NCBI GenBank assembly: GCA_947561395.2
Contig: OX387192.1
Span: 32,881,520 to 32,945,519, forward strand
DNA length: 64,000 bases
Reading direction: 5' to 3'
From: Buxus sempervirens
Taxonomy: Eukaryota > Streptophyta > Magnoliopsida > Buxales > Buxaceae
The position numbers and the translations under genes are program-made. The notes below the pieces were generated by a model that did not search any database, had not been told where the DNA came from, and saw only the letters and a program-made list of their open reading frames with translations. How positions within the stretch are numbered: position 1 is the stretch's first letter; the number at the start of each line of letters is the position of its first letter. This document shows, piece after piece, positions 10,895 to 24,010 of this stretch.

Positions 10895-11668
10895 GTGAGG
10901 ATTTTTTTTAATTAATGTATTATATGTAACCTGTTTATTCCCACAGATCTTCTTCTTCTGGATTGTTTGTTTATCCATTGTGATTGATCGATCTTCTCGT
11001 TTTTTTTTACTCTTCTCGTTGATTAATTGTTTCACCTGTTAAGTAGGGCTTTTGTATTGTTTACATTTCCTGTAATGGGTTTCTACTTATTTTGATTGAT
11101 TAAATGCTTTAAGTGCTGTTGGGGGTTTGATGGGATGAGGGGTTGGCGTGGGGAGATATTTTGGGTTATCTTTAAACTTCTAGATACTCGTAATTTTTAG
11201 AGCCGGTAAAACTCATCTTTTGCCTTGTGTTTCCATTTCCTGTAATGTCTTTTGCATCATCACAGAATACCTTTCAGGTGGTTCAAATTGATCTCAATTT
11301 GATTAAACATGCCTCGTGTTTTGACACTGCAGGAGATAATTATATGTTGGTTTAATCCGATCCGAACTGATCTCATGTAATTCGGTTTGGGTTTCGGTTA
11401 TTTCATTTAACTTCGGTTCGATTTTCGGTTATTTCATTTAACTTTGGTTCGGTTTTCGGTTTTAGGGTTTCAGTTTAGAATTTGGTTTGGTTTGGTTTTT
11501 GGTTGAATATATGTAGTGTCGGTTTGGTATTGGGTTGACATCAACCCAGACCGAACCGAACCGAATTGCACCCGTATCGAATCTATTCTCTTAAATGGAA
11601 CGGCTTCGGGCTGACGTGGCCGCCTCGCGCGGCCTCGCCGGCCCGAGCCTCTGCCCTTTTTAAAGCGG

Positions 11669-11985
11669 TCTGAGCCTCTTTTTCTTTCTACACAGACCTA
11701 ATATATTATCAAAATTACCTGCCACTTTTGACTATCGGTTCAAGGAGACCTTACACTTCTGACATCCATTCAGGGAGACCTGACGTTTTTAAATATTTTA
11801 TATTTTCCGTCTGTGCACCTCTAAATATTTCCCGAGCCTCTTTTTCTTTCTACACAGACCTAATATTACCTGCCACTTTTGACTATCGGTTCAAGGAGAC
11901 CTTACACTTCTTACATCCATTCAGGGAGACCTGACGTTTTTAAATATTTTATATTTTCCGTCTGTGCACCTCTAAATATTTTATA
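11669..11985. repeat. Tandem duplication, 151-bp period, in Helitron H1
   Basis: Two copies sharing GAGCCTCTTTTTCTTTCTAC, CTATCGGTTCAAGGAGACC and ATTTTATATTTTCCGTCTG in the same order. The first copy has a small extra AT insertion. Confidence 0.85.
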
Positions 11986-12063
11986 ATTTCCGTCTCTCTC
12001 TTTCTCCATCGTTTCGGCCCCACAAAGCATCAGTTCTCTTCTTCGACTGCAACCAACAACTCC

Positions 12064-12205
12064 TCTGCAATTTTCGGATTGCAAGTAATCTATTCTTCAA
12101 CTGCAGTCAACTACTCTTCTGCAATTTTCGGATTGCAAGTAATCTATTCTTCAACTGCAGTCAACTACTCTTCTGCAATTTTCGGATTGCAAGTAATTTA
12201 ACTCT
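12064..12205. repeat. 54-bp tandem repeat, 2.6 copies, in Helitron H1
   Basis: Units start at 12064, 12118 and 12172 with TCTGCAATTTTCGGATTGCA. The first two are identical over nearly all of the unit, so the array is recent. Confidence 0.9.
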
Positions 12206-13962
12206 GAAAAAAAAAAAGAAAAAAGGTAATCTAACTCTGAAATGTCGACCGTAGGAATTTTCACTGCTTTTTTTTCCCTACAAAACCTTCCATCGTGAAG
12301 AAATTTCCAGAAGGCTCTCACCCCTCCTCGACCACCACAACGTCCAGAAGCTTCATCAAATCTCCAGGGCACACACCGTCCAGAGGCTTAATCAGATCGT
12401 CATCGATGCCATTCGCTGCTCCAACTTCGCCTTGAGCCGCTGGATTTCCTTCACGGCAAGGACCGTCCCACCGTTAAAACTCTCAAGGGCATCGCAATCG
12501 AACCTTCCCCAAAGGTGAGGTGAGGTGGAATTCTCGAATATGAAGTTCCTGTGTTGATGTGTCTTCGGTTGCTATTTCGTTTTTCTTTTTTTATTTTTGT
12601 TTGTTGATTTTGATCATCTGTTCATTTCTCCCCTGTTGATTTTTTTTGTTTCCTCTTCTACTTCTTGCGATTTTTTTTTGGTGTGTTGAACAAGTTTAAA
12701 TCCTTAGATCTTTATATTTTGCGTTTAACTCTTGCAATATATCTCTTCGCTCTGGACTTATCCTGAGTGCTTCCCTGATAATAATTGATTCCATGGCTAA
12801 TCTTCGTCAAGAACATCACATATCATATATATGAATTTTTTATGCCTTTTCAACAAGTGCCCGATTTTATTCCATATGTGTCGAATGTGGAAATTTTCAA
12901 TTTTTTTTTAGGAAACAGGGTTACATGGAATGTGGACAAACTTCTTTCTCTTAACAGATTTCCAAGTTATATCGTCTCCTTGATGATTTCCGATGCATCG
13001 GAATTCCATAGCAAGCCGTTCTCTCGCTGATTCACTGTTGACTTGGTAGGAATTTGGATCAATCGCATCTTGGGAGTAGCAGGAGATACTCATGAAAGGT
13101 ATGATATTTTAACATTATTTATCAAAAGGAAGCAGCCATGCCTTTAATAACTTGACATGGGTGCTGTTACCAGCATCGGAAAGGTGTCAATTAAGGTTCT
13201 TTGCAATTGTGATATGCCATAGGAATATATGACATACATTCTACAAGTATAAATATAGAAGATCAAAATTGGATTATACTTGGGTTCAATTGCACCACTT
13301 TCTTATCTTATCACTGATCATCCATTTGGACAAATTGGGTCTGTTCAATTGCTAATTTGTATAAACAGCCCGTTGCCTATAAATGGGTTTTCTCTACAAA
13401 TGCTGAAGTCTATATATGGTTTTGCATTGTAAAATTTTTCTTATACTGTCTTATTTCATATGATATATCGTGTCACGCTTGATATTCATGTCATACTTTA
13501 TTGATATGGTAGTTCAGTGCATGCCTTGATGGTTTATGTAGAGAATTATTTGGACTATAAGATCATTTGATCCCCAAGAGACTAGACCACTTACAAGAGA
13601 ACCGAATTATAAAATATTTATCCATAAAAAAAAAATAAAGACAACTAATATTCGGTTTATTTGTTTTTCTTATTTATCTTGAGTAGAGTTTTTAGACCTT
13701 GATTTATATCGTAGTATTTTCTTTACCATTCCCACTAATCTCTTAAATTTGTGTTGTTGGTTTTGTTCTTCCTCATCTACTTCTTGCAATCTGTCTTCTG
13801 CTTCCTCAAACCTTTGTTTCCCCACCGGAGGAATTCATTAGGATCAGCAGCTTTCTTTCTATAAGTTATTCTGCATCTCTCACTTGAGTTTTTAAAGATC
13901 TTTATTTCGTCTACAGATATGTTATATATCTCTAATAATCTATCCTCTTGACTGCTCTGCAG

Positions 13963-14545
13963 GGTTGTAATTGGCAATACTGTCTGTGATATTGCTACCC
14001 TGCTCAAGGTAAGTTTCTATCAATTCCTTGAAATTCCTCTCATTCCCTCAACCCTCAGGTGGACAACACAAGGAAACATGCAATCCTTTTAGAGGCCGTA
14101 ACAGTACTAACTGATCCGAACCTAAGTATAAATAAAGCTTACATTTCCTTTGACAGAAAATGGTTCATGGATAGGACCAACCACCAAGCAAGTATATATT
14201 CTGTGTCTTTCATGGATTCTATGTTCATGTATGCTTAAGATCCAAGCCACACTATAGCATTTCTTTTCCTTGAGAATTTTATCAGCCAAATTGAACCGGT
14301 AATTATAAGTAACAACCCAAATTATAGTTAAATTTTTCTTATTTTAAATCACATGATGTTTGCAGATTGTGGTTATGAGCAAAAACCCCATAGATACCTC
14401 ATCTACTGTGACAGTTCAAAACTGGGTAGAAAGAGGCTATTATGCTGTCAATGTGCAATGCGAAGACAGGGCGAAGCTGTTATTTGATATAGTGTGTACA
14501 TTGATGGAACATGGAATATGTTGTTTTCATTTGTAAGATTGACAT
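13963..14545 (+). pseudogene. Captured ACT-domain-repeat (ACR/GlnD-like) gene fragment
   Basis: Three consecutive exon-like blocks keep their splice sites: 13963-14008 (VVIGNTVCDIATLLK), 14059-about 14191 (VDNTRKHAILLEAVTVLTD ... NLSINKAYIS ... KWFMD) and 14366-about 14545 (TVTVQNWVERGYYAVNVQ ... DRAKLLFDIVCTL). These match the first and second ACT-domain regions of plant ACR proteins, putative amino-acid-binding regulators related to bacterial GlnD. The third block has a one-base insertion after CTLM, giving a frameshift and a stop soon after. Exons before and after are missing. It lies inside Helitron H1 in the element's orientation, so it is read as captured host DNA rather than a resident gene. 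Confidence 0.75.
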
Positions 14546-16086
14546 AAATGAATTTTCACCCTCCTGAAAATTACTGCAACTTTTCTATTTAATTATATTC
14601 CATCTGATCTGCATATCATGAGACATATTGATTTTGGAATTGTGTTTTGAGAAAATAATGAATGGATTTTTGTTTTTCTTTTGCTAATTGAATATCATTG
14701 CATCATATGGCTAAATGCTCCTTAGATTTATGATGGGAATCATGTGTAACCTCTCATTTTTATGCATAAATTTTTTAGGTTTGATTAGTTTAGCATCTAC
14801 TTTTCTTTTTGTCTTCATATTATTCTCATGTCATTGATGCACACTGTATCAACAGTATCAATGAAAAGCAAAAAACTTAGTTAGAACTTAACAAAGACTC
14901 ATAAATTAATATTTCTAATAGTAAAAAATCAATTATAACACCTTGGACAATATTCTTTTTCATTGATACTGTGGGAAAAAAATTTGATGACGCTAAACAA
15001 TCTTTCTTGTGGCAATATGGGTTAAAACAAAGCTCAAATGGTGGAGGAGGATGCTGTGTTGGGGCCTTCATTCAATTATTTGACTGGAATGCCAAGCCTT
15101 AGAAGAAGCTTTTGTTGAAGGTGTTGAAAATCTTCAGTTCTTTTACTCTGGACAACACCTTTTATTACATAAACAAATCTGTTGCAAATCAAACCTGAGA
15201 TTTCAGCCATTTTCCCTAGAGCTTTGTTGAAGGGATCAACTGAAGACAACTCACCACGGCTGAACAAAAACATATTATCTGCAAAATATACAGCTTAAAT
15301 GTTTTGTTGCTACCATTTTCCATCATGTTTGAATCCATTTTGACTACATGTATCGATAATTTGGTCAAAAAGAACTGTTTGTTTCCATAAATTTTGATGT
15401 GGACAAACCTTTAATAGCAAGGCACTCATTGATTGGCCACATGGCACATTCAAACTCATATCACATGGGACATAGGACGTTAAAATTTAAATTATTTCTC
15501 ATTTAACTTAAATGAGAAAATGTATTCACAATATATGAGATTCCAATTTCTATGTTTATTGTGGATTTCTTAGTATTGGCCAAGCTTTACAAACAACTAT
15601 TGTTGCATTTAATTTCATGTGTTGGTGTTTTTATAATTTTGCATGCTTTGCATGATTTCATTCTGTCATATGTCATATTTGCGTTTAATAAATGAGGTGT
15701 GTTCTTATTCATTATCAACAAGATGAAAGATGATCGGTTAGCCTTTGGGTGAATAAGGTTGGCCCCTTATAATAATCCTCAAGAAACATACGATTATGAT
15801 CAAACTTGCTCACAAGTGGATAGGTGTTGGTGATGAAGTTTTGGCTGGAAATTACCTCATTCACAGCCACAATGATATAAAGTTTGGGATTTTTGTAAAC
15901 TTATTATCAATATGCCGAATTTTGTAATTAGAGAAAGATTGACGAGGATTTATTTGAATTCTTCATATTGGTTTGAAGCCTTCGTGCTTCGTGGGTACGG
16001 TGATTATGGTGTCCTATGCTATTGCTACTGCAAATTACTTTTAGAATATATAAAAATCTAGCAGGTCTTAACAAGGGTCAATTGTT

Positions 16087-16105
16087 TCTCTCTCTCTCTC
16101 TCTCC
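16087..16105. repeat. (TC)n microsatellite near the Helitron H1 3' end
   Basis: Short TC run about 200 bp before the Helitron hairpin. Confidence 0.75.
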
Positions 16106-16320
16106 TCAAAACCATTTTCCCCTGTTTCTTTTTGGTGGCTACATAGTTTCCACTTATTTATTATATTGTAATAGTAATGCTATGTTCTTTGTTCTATTGC
16201 TTTTCCTTCCTTTCATCCCTTAAGTCCATTTCTTATATTTTAGTTTCTTGGCTTTATAAGTAAAACTCAAATATTGAATTTTACATCTGATGCCCGTGCA
16301 TCGCACGGGCTATTTGCTAG

Positions 16321-18050
16321 TATATATTAAGTGAAGCGGGGGTGGCTGCTGACGTGCCCGCTTCGCGTGGATCGGGAATCCGAGCCTATTTTTTCTTTTA
16401 AAAAAAAAAACAAAACAAAAATTGGCAGGTTCGTAATAAAAAAAAAAAAAAAGGCTCGGGCAGGTTCGGAGTCCGAACCTGCCGTAAGTTTGGACTTTTT
16501 TCTTCCGTTTTTAAAAGTAATCTAGATTTAGTCATTTAATATTTACAATAATTCCAAATAAGGTATAAGAAAAAAAATTTTTACTCCTTCCGGTTTCAGT
16601 TTTAAAGTAATTTATATTTAGTCATTTAATAATAATTAAAAAAAACCTGCCGCAACTTTTGACTTTTCGGTTTTTAAAAGTAATTTAGATTTAGTTATTT
16701 CATCTTTATAATAATTCCAAATCAGGTATATACAAAACAATTCTTTTACTCCTTTCCCTCCTTTCGGTTTCAGATTTAAAGTAATTTAGATTTAGTCATT
16801 TGATAATTAAAAAAAAAGTGAAGAAGCTGTCGAGGGATTCGAGAAACCTCTTAAATTGCCAGATCCCCTCCATTCCTCTCTATCTCTTATATTCCTTTCT
16901 GATCTTCTCTCTCCTATTGAAAGCCCTTGCTGTACTTTCTTGGCAATGGCAATGTCATCGGCGACGGCTGCCAAAAGAAAAATAATAATAAACTTTTTTT
17001 CTTCATTAGGTACACAAAACATGAGTGAACTTCTTTTCTATATCATCTGAAACAACTATTTTTGAAGAATTTAGAACCACCACGGTGATGTTTCGTTTGT
17101 CAAATCTAACAAACTCTTTGCATTAAAAATCTCATTGCCTTGATTAGGAGCAGCACCCTCTAACATGGCTTCGACTTATTGGAAGCCTAAAATGGCAATT
17201 ATGGAAAAGTGCCAAGATTTGGGATCTAAATATTGAATTTATCGTGTTGACCCCAACTATTTGGGATGTAGCATTTTTTCTAACGTTAAGACTTTGTTAT
17301 TGTTTTCAATTTTGAGTTTGCTGTTTCCTAACGAGCTATTCAACTATTTATTAATATGTTATTATTATTATTATTATTATTTTTATTATTTTTTGGCAAT
17401 GTAGACAGTTCAATTTTTTCACCAAAAGTTTTTTTTAATAGCAGTAGTACTTTAATTAGCTGGACATCTTTCATTGCATGGATAGACATTGATTTGCATT
17501 GTCAAACATATCAAACTGCTGCTACTCCTATGACTTGACGTATTGCTTCCTAGCAAATACCACAAAATTCAATGTTTACAATTTATGAAATTATCAGATC
17601 TTTTAATAAACAACATTTTTAATGCTTAGTAGTAGTCACATATCCTTTGGTTTTACTTTATTCTTATTTTATTTCATTTTCGTTTCAGGACCTCACAACT
17701 GTTTCATGGAGCTTGCAATGTTTTTATAAGAAGGGAATTCTTAGATCCACTCACACTTTTGAAGTTTCCTGTATATAGTATATACTACTAATGCATGTAC
17801 TTATATATCAATTTTCACGTTCATGTAAATATATGAGGTTTGTCACACCAGGTGTATTTTAAAGTTCTTATGAGATAGTGTTTGCCGTTTAAATAATTAA
17901 TTCTAATTCTGTTATATGTTGTTAATATATTAACTTTCAAGACTTCTACCAAAAAAAAAATATTAACTTTCAAGACAATATATAAAATAATTTATTTTTT
18001 AATAATCTTTTAACATATTTGCCCGTGCAACGCACGGGCGAGAATGCTAG
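16321..18050 (+). mobile_element. Non-autonomous Helitron H2, head-to-tail with H1
   Basis: Begins immediately after the CTAG of H1. Its start (TATATATTAAGTGAAGCGGG, then GCTGACGTGCCCGCTTCGCG and GAGCCT) parallels the start of H1 (TTAAATGGAACGG, GCTGACGTGGCCGCCTCGCG, GAGCCT). The 3' end has the same hairpin with a changed loop, GCCCGTGC-AAC-GCACGGGC at 18021-18039, then CTAG at 18047-18050 followed by T. It carries degenerate repeats of AAAGTAATTTAGATTTAGT (about 16510-16800), a short CT-rich leader plus MAMSSATAAKRK-like start at 16946 that may be a captured gene scrap, and an ATT microsatellite at 17356-17395. No transposase. Confidence 0.75.
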
Positions 18051-18790
18051 TACTAATAGTAATAGTCTAGTGGGTCGGGTTGGAAACTTGGAAATACAAA
18101 AAATGCCGATACTAGCTTCCGGCATTAAGCTCCTTCTCTATTTCTCAGGGAGTAAATAGACGAGAAAGAGTTTCTTTGGAGGTGGAGGCGTCGGATTGCT
18201 GCTCATTTCAGACCTGTGATTGTTAGAAAGGTATTGCTCTCGAACGGATATCGCAAAAAGAAAACACCATTTGTGATGAGTTTTATTAAATACACGCGGA
18301 ATCTCCACGAACAACATAGGCTAGGAAACTTCATCCTGGGTTCATGGAAATTTGTTAAAAACAACCTTTCCTCGAAGGATTTCTTGGCCTTTGCTTCGTA
18401 AGAAACCCTAAAACAAGAATATAGCCTCAAATATGATCTTCGTGTTCTATTGCCGTAGACAGATAACTTTTGGCGGATTGTTTATTGTGGCCGTCCTAAT
18501 TAGGGTTTATATATTTATGATACTTTTATTATTTCGGTTGATGAGACTTCGTTATTTCTTTGTCAAGAGGGACTAATTTTTTATGTTGTTCTATTTTAGG
18601 ATTAGTACTTAATTTGATTTCGTGGTGCTATTGATTTTGTGGAAAATATGTTCTTTCTGTTTTTATTGATGAATTTGGACACTGTTGAATGCAGAAACGA
18701 GGTCGTGATAGTCTGATTATGCAGAGGAGAGTTTTGCCATTTTGGTTGAGATATCTGCTGATTTCCTTTTAGGAAGTAGCACAGAAAAAA
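18051..18790 (+). promoter_or_regulatory. Promoter and 5' leader region of CWF19L2
   Basis: This 740-bp stretch separates the Helitron H2 end from the CWF19L2 start. TAGGGTTTATATATTTATGA at about 18501 precedes the part that is duplicated at 2335-2530. A 55-60-bp block at about 18395-18450 (TCGTAAGAAACCCTAAAACA) also occurs in front of INDH at about 29627. A 5'-UTR intron is possible (splice-like AG at about 18461) but not provable here. The Helitron insertion brings foreign DNA to within 740 bp of the start codon. Confidence 0.45.
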
Positions 18791-21700
18791 ATGCTTTCGG
18801 GAGTGAAGTACATACCCCGGGATCAAATTGAGACAGTAAGTCCGATTTACTTGCTAAGTCTTTTTTATCATTTCGGATATCATGGTTTCCCACTTCTATG
18901 ACAGGCTGGTTTTCTGTGATTTTTGAAGACACACACAATTGTTGCACTGGGACACAGATAGAGTGTCTCAGACATGGCAACACACAAATATATAGAGATG
19001 GAAATATGCATATATACATGAGTATGATTAAGAACCATAGAGAGCTGTGTTGCTAATATAGTTAAGTCACAGAATATTGGTCATAATTGAAACAGTGTAT
19101 CAGTTGTGTCCTTAGACATCATAATTTGTTAGATAATTAAGAGACTGACAATTTGATGGTGTTCACAGAATAATATGTTATCTATAATGTGCAGCTACTT
19201 CTGCACATAGACCTGTCGTGCAGAGAAGTGTTCTGCATTTATCATAGCTGATTTTTGTTCCAATTTTCTCTTTTGACTATTTGGTGGTCTGTGTAGGCAC
19301 AAGAAAATGAGGACTTGGTTGCTTCTACAAAAGAGAAACACAAATTAGGTGGTAGGAAGGACAAACATAGGAGGAAAAAGAAGAGGCAGTCTTCAGATGA
19401 ATATTCCTCGTTTTCTGAAAATGAAGTTGAGAACAGTTCTGATCTTGATGATAAGAAGTATTGGAATAAGAGAAAGGGGAAGAAGATTCATGGTGATAGT
19501 TCAGAAGGTGAAGCAAGCCACAAGTCAAAGAGGATACCAAAAAGAAGAAGAAAGCATTATTCATCCAAGGATTCTTTTTCATCATCTGATGAACATGAAG
19601 ACAGTGATGATCTTTCTAGTAGGAAAAGCAAGCATCAAAGAGGAAGTAGGAAGCATAATCATAATAGGAATAAGGATATAGGAGGTGGTAAAGCAAGTGT
19701 AGAGGGTAATTTTTCAGGTATGTCAAATTTGCTTGATTTCTCTTTTGATTGTTTTAAATGTTTGAAAATTGTTTTGATTTTTTTAATTTTTCTTTCAGTT
19801 GTAGATGATGGTAGGAAATGTCATTCTCATGAAGACAAACAAGAAAGGAAAGAGATGGGATTAGAGTGGATGGTGAAGCCTGTACCTAAACTGGAGAGAA
19901 ATTCCACACCAACTAATGAGTCTCAGCCAGAGGAACCTCAGGCTGAGGAGGTAAGAGCAATCTCTTTGTAATAGATGGACAAAGCTTTATTTCTTTTTAA
20001 CTCATTGTTCATAACTGTTTTTTTCCTGTTAAATAAAATATTTGGTCAGTGCATATAATGCGTTTATTTTAATTGAATTCATCTATATTTCTTCGCAAAC
20101 CTTCATTTTGGTTACAGCTAGTTACCATCTACTTTGTTGACAGGGAAGGCATAGAGTTGATATGTGGATTTATTGTAATGGTCCTTGTAGACTTCATCTC
20201 AAATTTACAGAAAATGCATTTATATTCCTGGAAATTATGCTTAGTGGTCCTATAATCCTAATCAATAATTATATGGAGGAAGAGAGAAAAAAAATCATGC
20301 TGTAAGTAGTTTCATGTTGATAAACATGATAAAAAAACTTAAGTCGTGCTTGGCTGAAGTGTCATAGTCGAATCACTGGCTGATGATCAAATAGAACTGT
20401 CACCAATTTAATGTCTTGAGCCTGCTGACATGCTGTCATTACATACTGTAAAGGAAATATTGTATTGTGTTTGGCTGCTTTTACATGTTCTGTGAATGGG
20501 TTACGTTTATATTTATTTTTTTATGGATTGGATTTGTGCATTTGAAGCTTCGTCAATGGCTGCTCTTACATGTTTTATGAATGGGTTATTTTTTTATTTA
20601 TTTTTTATGGATTGGATTTGTGCATTTGAAGCTTCATCTGTAAACTTATGTTTTGTCAATGCAGAAATATAATGTGATCTTTGTAAGGATGGAGATCTGG
20701 AATTAATTTCAGGCTATGATATATATGGTCCTATGAAGGGTCGATGTTAGACATGAACTCTTTGACCTAAGTTACTCTAGATTGAGCAGTTGCACATATA
20801 TCCAACCTTTTTTTTTCTTACAATTTGCTTATATATATGTGCTTGTGTGTGTGATGTCGAAGAACGCATTTTTTTAAAGCTAATTCCGTGAGGCATGAGC
20901 ACTTACTTTGGTCTTTTGTTACCATTGTTTCCTTGGTTTATAATGTGTAAATATCAGTTTCATATCTTTATACATAAGGTTAAAGAGTATTTTACACACT
21001 TTCCACATGGTATCAAGATTGAGAGTTAACTGGAGGAAGAGCACTCTAATGGGTATGAACATTAGAGAGGAGGAGGCTCAGGTTTTAGTTGCATTCTGGG
21101 GTGTCAAGTTGGCCAACACCCGTTGTCTTATCTAGATCTTCATTTGGGAGTGTCTCCTAGGTCCTTTGCTTTTTGGAATACCGTGATTGAAAGAGCGGAA
21201 AAAAGTTTGGCATTGTGGAAGTCTGTAGTTTGGGGGTAGGATTACCTTAATAAAGTCTATTCTTGCCAATCTTCTCGTGTATTTTATGTCACTTTTTTGT
21301 ATGTCTAAGAGAGTTGTTGATATACTCGAAACAACTCGGAGGGATTTTCTGTGGGAGGAAGGAGGGATAAAGAAGACACATCTCGTTGGGTGGAAATAAT
21401 TATATAAGGCAAGAGAGAAAGGGGGTTTAGATATTGGCAATTTAGCCTCACGCAACTCATCTTTATTGGCTAAGTGGTTTTGGCGATTCAACACAGAACT
21501 AGCCTGTATTTGGCACCAAGTGATTGTTAGCAAGTATGGTGTGGGTAATAATGGATGGTCTATTAACATGTGATGGGATTCAGCCCTTGGAAAGCTGTGG
21601 TCGCTCTTGCACCATCCTTTTATCTCATATCCGTTTGGTAGTGGGTTTTGGTTCTTCCATCCGATTTTGGTATGACCTTCGGTGGGGGAGCGAGGCCTTC

Positions 21701-23970
21701 TTACTCACTTTCTCATGCATCTTTTCCCTTGTTCGCTGCTCTGATGCGTTTGTGTCCAACATTTTATCTTGGTTTTCAGTTGGGCTTTCTTGGAATTTAC
21801 AGTTTCATAGGGATCCTAGATCGGTCAAGGCTGAGGAGCTAGCTTCTCTTCTTGACCGCATTAAAGAGGTGTTTATTGATCAGTCTAGCCTCGACCGAGT
21901 TGTGTGGTCGCGTTCTCCGTTGGGTTCCTTTTCTTGTAAATCCTTTTTCTATATCTCCTTTTCCTTGGGGGGGGAGGGGGTCTAATCCTCCACCTCCCTT
22001 TTTTGTGTCTCAGTTATGGAAACCCAAACTTCCTTGTAGGATTAAGGCATTTTTGTGGACTTTATTCCTTTATAGGATCAATTGACTGAATTCAGAGGAG
22101 GTGGAAGAAGATGGCTTTATCTCCACATGCTTGTGTATTGTGTATAGAGGCTAAGGAAAGTATTGACTACATATTCCTAGAGTGCCAATTTGCTTGGGCC
22201 ATCTAGGCGAGACTAATTAGCACTGTTGGGGTTTTATGGGTTATGATGGAATTTGTCATCCAGTTGTTTGGTCAGTGGCGGATTAGAGGACTAGGAAGGA
22301 GAGGGCACATCATGTACAGTGTAGCATTTCATTTCGTTGTGTGGCACATTTAGATAGAGAGGAACCGTAGGCTTTTCCAGGATATGAGGGGGAGTATTGA
22401 GCACGTGGTGGAGTCTATTGTGGTGGCGGTTGAATTTTGGGTGTCTGTACGATCAGAGTTCATTGGATTGGGAATACTAAAGATATTATGGATTGGCACA
22501 AATGTTTTTCATCCCCCCATTCTGATACTTATATTGGTTAGACTTAGGGGTATCTCTTTACCGTCTTGCTAGGATGATCAGTTTGGAGGTTCCTTGTTGT
22601 ACGTGGTTTATCTTTTGAGTATTTGTAGGTTCTCATGTGTTTCCCATTTCTCATGGTTCCATTTGCCTATATTGTTTTCTCTAAGCTTTATTTGTAATAT
22701 TCTTCATCACTCATAAAAAAAAGGAAGTATGTGTTTGATTGTCTTTGTGCCTGGACCTTTGAATATTTTTGTGTCAATGCTTTGACACCTGTATTGTGTC
22801 TACAAGTTGCAGGGTTCAGGTCACAGTATATTTTGTACATTCTACACTGCTCTGTGAATGATATTTTGATTCATGTCGTTGTTTCTATTGAATATGAAAC
22901 ATGGTGTGTTCACTGACAAAGTTCTTATAATTATAAATGGTTGTGTTAGTTATGTTTTTTTCCCCATTGATTATCAGTTAAAAAGACCGAATCCCAGAGA
23001 ATTGAATCCATATCTAGAATACAATGGGAGTGGGTACCCAGAAGATGATGACCAAACAAAGGTTGGTTCAAGCCAACTTGTTTCTTCTTCAGTTATTGGG
23101 GATGGAGGTGCAAGTTGGCGGCTTAAAGCTTTGAAGCGTGCACAAGAGCAAGCTGCTCGTGATGGACGAAAGCTTGACGAGGTAGTAAATTGCACCTTTC
23201 AAGTCTAAACCGGATATATTCTAATCTCCTATTTGGTGACTAATTCTTCAGAACTTTTTACAGGTTGTTGGAGAACGATGGGGCTCTCTAGGTCAGTTGG
23301 CAGTGTCAGTGTCGTCTCGTGCAGCTGCCCCTTCTCGTGCTCACTTGCATGCCATAAAGGATAGAAAGAGATGGGTTGGGGAAAAACATGACATCACTGC
23401 AGATAGTTTTGCTAAGTTGGATGCTAAAGATTTACCTAGCAACAGTAGAGAGAATACATCGTCTATATCTCACAAGCATCCTGAAATGAGAGAGCCTAAA
23501 GTTCATGATTCCTTACAGTGGAGGAGGATGAAAGATGAAAAAATGTCTACCAAGGATGCTGGGATAATCTCTGCTGCAATTTCAAACCTAAATAAGTTCA
23601 ATAATGATGGAAGCTTTATGGCTAAAGTTATTGATCCGAAGAATAATGACCAGATTGGCTTTTTTGGTTCTTCTCGTACAGCTTCTGAGAAAAATGAACA
23701 CATTGAGTCAGAACTGGTTTCATCATGTGGTAACAGAATTAGTGAAGATGGTCCAGCTGCAAAGCCATCATTGAATGCAAATCAGCTGGCTGCCAAGGCA
23801 TTGCAGCTACGTATGAAAGGAAAGCATGAGGAGGCTGAGAAACTATTGGTGAGATAACTACTTTGACAAAGTTATTTCGAAATTTAGATTATTATTTATC
23901 ATATTCAAATGTGCCTCCCTCCCTCCCTTTACCCCCCCTATTCGCTTGCTGGTGCACCTCAACCACCACC

Positions 23971-24010
<40 letters not shown>

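Larger units (their letters stand above)
9954..11575. mobile_element. GGTTCGG-rich element with inverted ends
   Basis: The left part (9955-10145) and right part (11345-11575) are both rich in CGGTTCGGTTT-type repeats. They end in inverted form: left GGGCTGCAACTCGGTCCGGG, right AACCGAATTGCACCC. The middle holds a CT microsatellite and an orphan exon. No target duplication or transposase was identified, so this could be two nearby copies of one repeat rather than a single element. Confidence 0.4.
11582..16320 (+). mobile_element. Non-autonomous Helitron H1 carrying an ACR gene fragment
   Basis: The 5' end reads TCTATTCTCTTAAATGG directly after an A (11581). The 3' end has an 8-bp-stem hairpin, GCCCGTGC-ATC-GCACGGGC at 16292-16310, followed 10 nt later by CTAG (16317-16320) and then T. 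This is the canonical Helitron layout: 5' TC, 3' hairpin plus CTRR, insertion between A and T, no target duplication or TIR. No Rep/helicase gene is present. The 4.7-kb interior holds tandem repeats (11669-11985, 12064-12205) and three broken exons of an ACT-domain-repeat gene (13963-14545), the typical Helitron gene-capture pattern. Confidence 0.8.

Noticed and set aside
21132..21569. 145-codon - strand open frame
   Set aside because: Antisense shadow of the LINE ORF2 remnant at 21015-22724.
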